DNA from: Saccharomycopsis malanga
Taxonomy: Eukaryota; Ascomycota; Saccharomycetes; Ascoideales; Saccharomycopsidaceae
DNA: 64,000 nt
Assembly (NCBI GenBank): GCA_004014935.1
Contig: CP025323.1
Location: forward strand, 1,736,001-1,800,000
Reading direction: 5' to 3'
Position numbers and translations under genes: made by a program. Below are positions 61,320 through 64,000 of the stretch, one piece after another. The notes under the pieces were generated by a model, which saw only the letters and a list, made by a program, of their open reading frames with translations, was not told the DNA's origin and ran no database searches. Positions within the stretch are counted from its first letter, which is position 1. Each line of letters opens with the position of its first letter.

Positions 61320-64000
61320 CTACTCAATATAAAATAAATCAGCAAAAATATCCTCTTCGCAAGCAGCAATATCTGGATCTTTCAACTGGTAAATTCGTTC
61401 AAAATTCCAGTAACTCAGCAGGTCGAAAAATGGTTTCAAAAGTTCAATGCTGTCCAAATGGTGGTAACCATAAAGTAAAGGCTTTTTTTCCCTTGCCTGT
61501 TCCTCCTCGTTGGATGTTCGTATAGTGACCTTGCGAGTGTCTGTTGCCAGTGGCAATTTATAAGCGTTCAACTGGGAGATTCTGTCAATCAATCCCACTG
61601 TGACTGGACGAGTATTATTGGCTGCTAAGCTATTGGACACGGCATCCATTGAATCATTAATGAAAACCCATTCATTGAGATTAAACTCTTCGAATCCAAG
61701 GGTTAACAACAAGTCCAAAAGTTTAGATGCTGCTAAAAGAGATTTCACATCAACAGCATCGTTCAAATCAGCACTTTGGTTTTTCTCCTCTTCAAAATGG
61801 TAAACTTGAATAAGAAACTCGCTAAACACTTTTTCCAACTCACAATAAAGAGTGTTCCAAAACTGGTTCAAATGTGGTTCAGAAAAACGAACAACTAGTG
61901 CTCTAAGACATACAAATATCTGTGCTTTGAGCTCAGTTTTAGAAGATGCCAAAAGCTCTACTAGTTTATTAACTAGATCTCCTAACAAGTTCAAATACAA
62001 ATCCTTTGGGGAAATGAGCAAAACGTAAGCCATCCGTTTTACTTTCAAAATCTTGGAATTGGTTTCACCCTCGCTCCAGTTGAACAAGGCAGCCGAATTA
62101 TTGTTCGAAGCTTGCAATTTCGCTACAAACTCGCCAGCTTTGTCTTTGTCATCATCTAGCCAGCTGTACACTACCAGCGACCATGTTGTTTTAATGTACA
62201 GATCGTTGATGTTTGTATGGAAAAATCCAGAATCAGTGTAGATGTCGTAAACAAGCGACCGCCACACACGGTTTCCAGTTCTACAGGGCAGGGCGGAAAT
62301 GGCGGCAACAAGTTCCATAATATCGTGCGGCATCTCAGATACCTTGTGGGCTTTAAGTGCTGGCTGGATGATGTTTACGATGACAGATGTGATAGCACTG
62401 GTTGCACGGTCTGTCTCCATAAGAATCGGATTGTTCAACTCTGGAATAATCGCAACTAGGTTGCTGTAAAGAGCTTCGTCGTCCAATTCAGTGGTTTCTT
62501 TGTAAACGGCGGCGCCGTCATCTAATGGTACTTGTTCAGAGGTTCCTTTTGTAGCACTATTGGACAAGGCAAAAGATAAGATTCTTGCAAAGTTGTCGCA
62601 AAGCTCTTTTCTGACCTTTTTCTGTTCTCCAAACTTGGTTTTGCTCACACGTTCTGTCAACACGCTGACAAACCGAAGTATACAAGGTAAGGCCGTTTTG
62701 TAGTTGGCAGGAGTACTACTAACATCTTTCAAAAAGCTCAACGACTCACCATATACGTCTTCTACAACCGCAATATCCAAAGACTGCAAATAGCGCACTA
62801 GAAAACGCCCCAATTGCTTGGTGCCAAACTTGTAGCTGGTCTTGTAAACTCCACGCGCGGCATCTGGGTTGAGCACTCTATTGAGGGACTCAAACACATG
62901 AGGAATTGTGAGCTGCGGCCGCGAGTTGTCAAGTATGTGAAGTATTTTGAACAAAGAAACCGTCATGTCGTTGGCCATTAAGGTATGCAACACCTGCAAT
63001 GGTTCTACAAGATACAACTTTTCCATAAAGCTGCGAGACTTGTACTTAATTTTGGAAGCAACCGATTCGGTTGATTTTGCAGAGTCCAACTCCGCGTGTT
63101 TGGTTTCAATCTTACTGGCATAATGTGTACGTTGTTCTCCCCATAGCCAAATGGAAAAACATGTTTTTACGGTGCTTTCAAATGCTAGCAACACCGTGTA
63201 TCGGTTGGTTTCCTCAAATCCGCTGTCTGCAGGCGACTCGACCGAAAACACGCCTGACATGACAGATGTTAAAAAGCCTGGATCCGTATTGGAAATACGT
63301 GCGGGTTTTGGTTTTGCTTCGCTGGCTGCCAAATACATATGGCTGTAATTGAGAAGCTCTTCTAGCCCTTTCAAAAGATGCTCCATTGCCTGGTCGGGAT
63401 TGTCAATGGACAAATGTTCAATAGACTGGTCTTTGATAGAATGGAAAAAGCGTGCCACTGCAGCACACATTGCTTCTGTCAACGGAAGAAGCACTTGGAA
63501 GATACAATCGCTGAGATTGAGCAAGTTTTCAACTAGCAAAGACACCCAATGTTTGTACACCAATGTGTTTTTAGCATAGCCCAAAGAAAATATCAAATAT
63601 TCGATGTAATTAAGCTGCTGGCCTGACAATTCGCGCCGCACCGGGGTTTCCAAATCAATGCTGAAAAGCGACAACTTGGTATTCTTATGATGTGCCTTAT
63701 GGACAAGCGAAGATATCAAATCAAAGAATTGAACGGCAACCAACTGGTCAACAGTGGTGTTGGCAGTGACATTTTTTGACGAATTGTTTTTCAAACTTGT
63801 GTATGAAACTTCTATCAAATCTCCTACAATGTCGTCTATATTAACTTCGGTACTATCCAACAAAAGAGATAATAATTTTAAGCAAGATAGGGTTGCTCTG
63901 TTGAAACTCTCGCTTTCAAATATTTCCCAGGCTGGAGTGTTCTGAGGCCCTGGATCCAATCGTAGAAACGACAAGGCTACGTGCAAAAGGAGCTCCTTGT
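61320..64000 (-). CDS. DOP1: Dopey protein Dop1, C-terminal half (N-terminus beyond window)
   Basis: The reverse-strand frame is open to the right edge; 892 residues up to the stop are visible and no ATG start is in the window. Dop1 is a ~1700-residue scaffold that with Mon2 and Neo1 acts in Golgi-endosome traffic and flippase function. Matches to the family include LEELLNYSHMYLA, FLTSVMSGVFSVESPADSG, NRYTVLLAFESTVKTCFSIW and KIKYKSRSFMEKLYLVEPLQ, followed by helical repeats and the final helix region KPFFDLLSYWNFERIYQL. The last motif has two adjacent CTG codons (61416-61421) in a hydrophobic helix, which favours Leu there, against the weak Ser hint in SSY1. Assignment is from remembered family sequence. 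Confidence 0.85.
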   Translation of the reverse strand, partial: KELLLHVALSFLRLDPGPQNTPAWEIFESESFNRATLSCLKLLSLLLDSTEVNIDDIVGDLIEVSYTSLKNNSSKNVTANTTVDQLVAVQFFDLISSLVHKAHHKNTKLSLFSIDLETPVRRELSGQQLNYIEYLIFSLGYAKNTLVYKHWVSLLVENLLNLSDCIFQVLLPLTEAMCAAVARFFHSIKDQSIEHLSIDNPDQAMEHLLKGLEELLNYSHMYLAASEAKPKPARISNTDPGFLTSVMSGVFSVESPADSGFEETNRYTVLLAFESTVKTCFSIWLWGEQRTHYASKIETKHAELDSAKSTESVASKIKYKSRSFMEKLYLVEPLQVLHTLMANDMTVSLFKILHILDNSRPQLTIPHVFESLNRVLNPDAARGVYKTSYKFGTKQLGRFLVRYLQSLDIAVVEDVYGESLSFLKDVSSTPANYKTALPCILRFVSVLTERVSKTKFGEQKKVRKELCDNFARILSFALSNSATKGTSEQVPLDDGAAVYKETTELDDEALYSNLVAIIPELNNPILMETDRATSAITSVIVNIIQPALKAHKVSEMPHDIMELVAAISALPCRTGNRVWRSLVYDIYTDSGFFHTNINDLYIKTTWSLVVYSWLDDDKDKAGEFVAKLQASNNNSAALFNWSEGETNSKILKVKRMAYVLLISPKDLYLNLLGDLVNKLVELLASSKTELKAQIFVCLRALVVRFSEPHLNQFWNTLYCELEKVFSEFLIQVYHFEEEKNQSADLNDAVDVKSLLAASKLLDLLLTLGFEEFNLNEWVFINDSMDAVSNSLAANNTRPVTVGLIDRISQLNAYKLPLATDTRKVTIRTSNEEEQAREKKPLLYGYHHLDSIELLKPFFDLLSYWNFERIYQLKDPDIAACEEDIFADLFYIE

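Overview
The window is nuclear DNA from a budding yeast (Saccharomycotina). It is AT-rich, with mostly single-exon genes, short introns close to the start codon with TACTAAC-like branch sites, and recognisable orthologues of yeast genes. A complex I subunit (NDUFB3/B12) places it outside the Saccharomycetaceae, which lost complex I. I could not settle whether CTG is read as Leu or Ser, so I do not name a genus.

Layout: SNG1-like DUF3533 protein (cut by the left edge), DED1, MNN4-like LicD protein, STE14, SIZ1-type SUMO ligase, ZDS1/2, RCE1, SSY1, POP8, APN2, tRNA-Ser(AGA), Hsp30/Mrh1 opsin-like protein, an unrecognised coiled-coil protein, two divergent flavodoxin-like quinone reductases (a CAAX-tailed YCP4-like one and a PST-like one), a Zn2Cys6 regulator, AME1, LYS12, a mitochondrial helical-repeat protein, RSM25, NDUFB3, GIM5, MOB2, NTA1 and DOP1 (cut by the right edge). 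Six genes carry one 5'-proximal intron that I placed by hand: SIZ1, POP8, YCP4-like, AME1, LYS12 and NDUFB3. POP8 and NDUFB3 become complete only after splicing.

The most unusual content lies between the genes. About 27 copies or fragments of one tRNA-derived SINE-like element (here SINE-A) occur in both orientations. The full form is about 310 bp. It has a tRNA-like head with A and B boxes, a conserved body ending near CTGGGCTCGAAATATAAGAT, and an ATT-repeat tail. Five copies have target-site duplications of 8-14 bp. One copy sits directly at the RCE1 start codon and one lies just upstream of NTA1. Several copies are only the last 40-75 bp. A second dispersed repeat family of about 500-720 bp has three copies, two of them inverted around the YCP4/PST gene pair. 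Minisatellites of 16-80 bp and a 137-bp ATT microsatellite are also present.

Functional links: STE14 and RCE1 catalyse the last two steps of CAAX-protein maturation, and the YCP4-like protein carries a CAAX box, so enzymes and a likely substrate lie in one 27-kb stretch. LYS12, RSM25, NDUFB3 and the helical-repeat protein are mitochondrial. No LINE, reverse transcriptase or other autonomous partner for the SINE is visible in this window.
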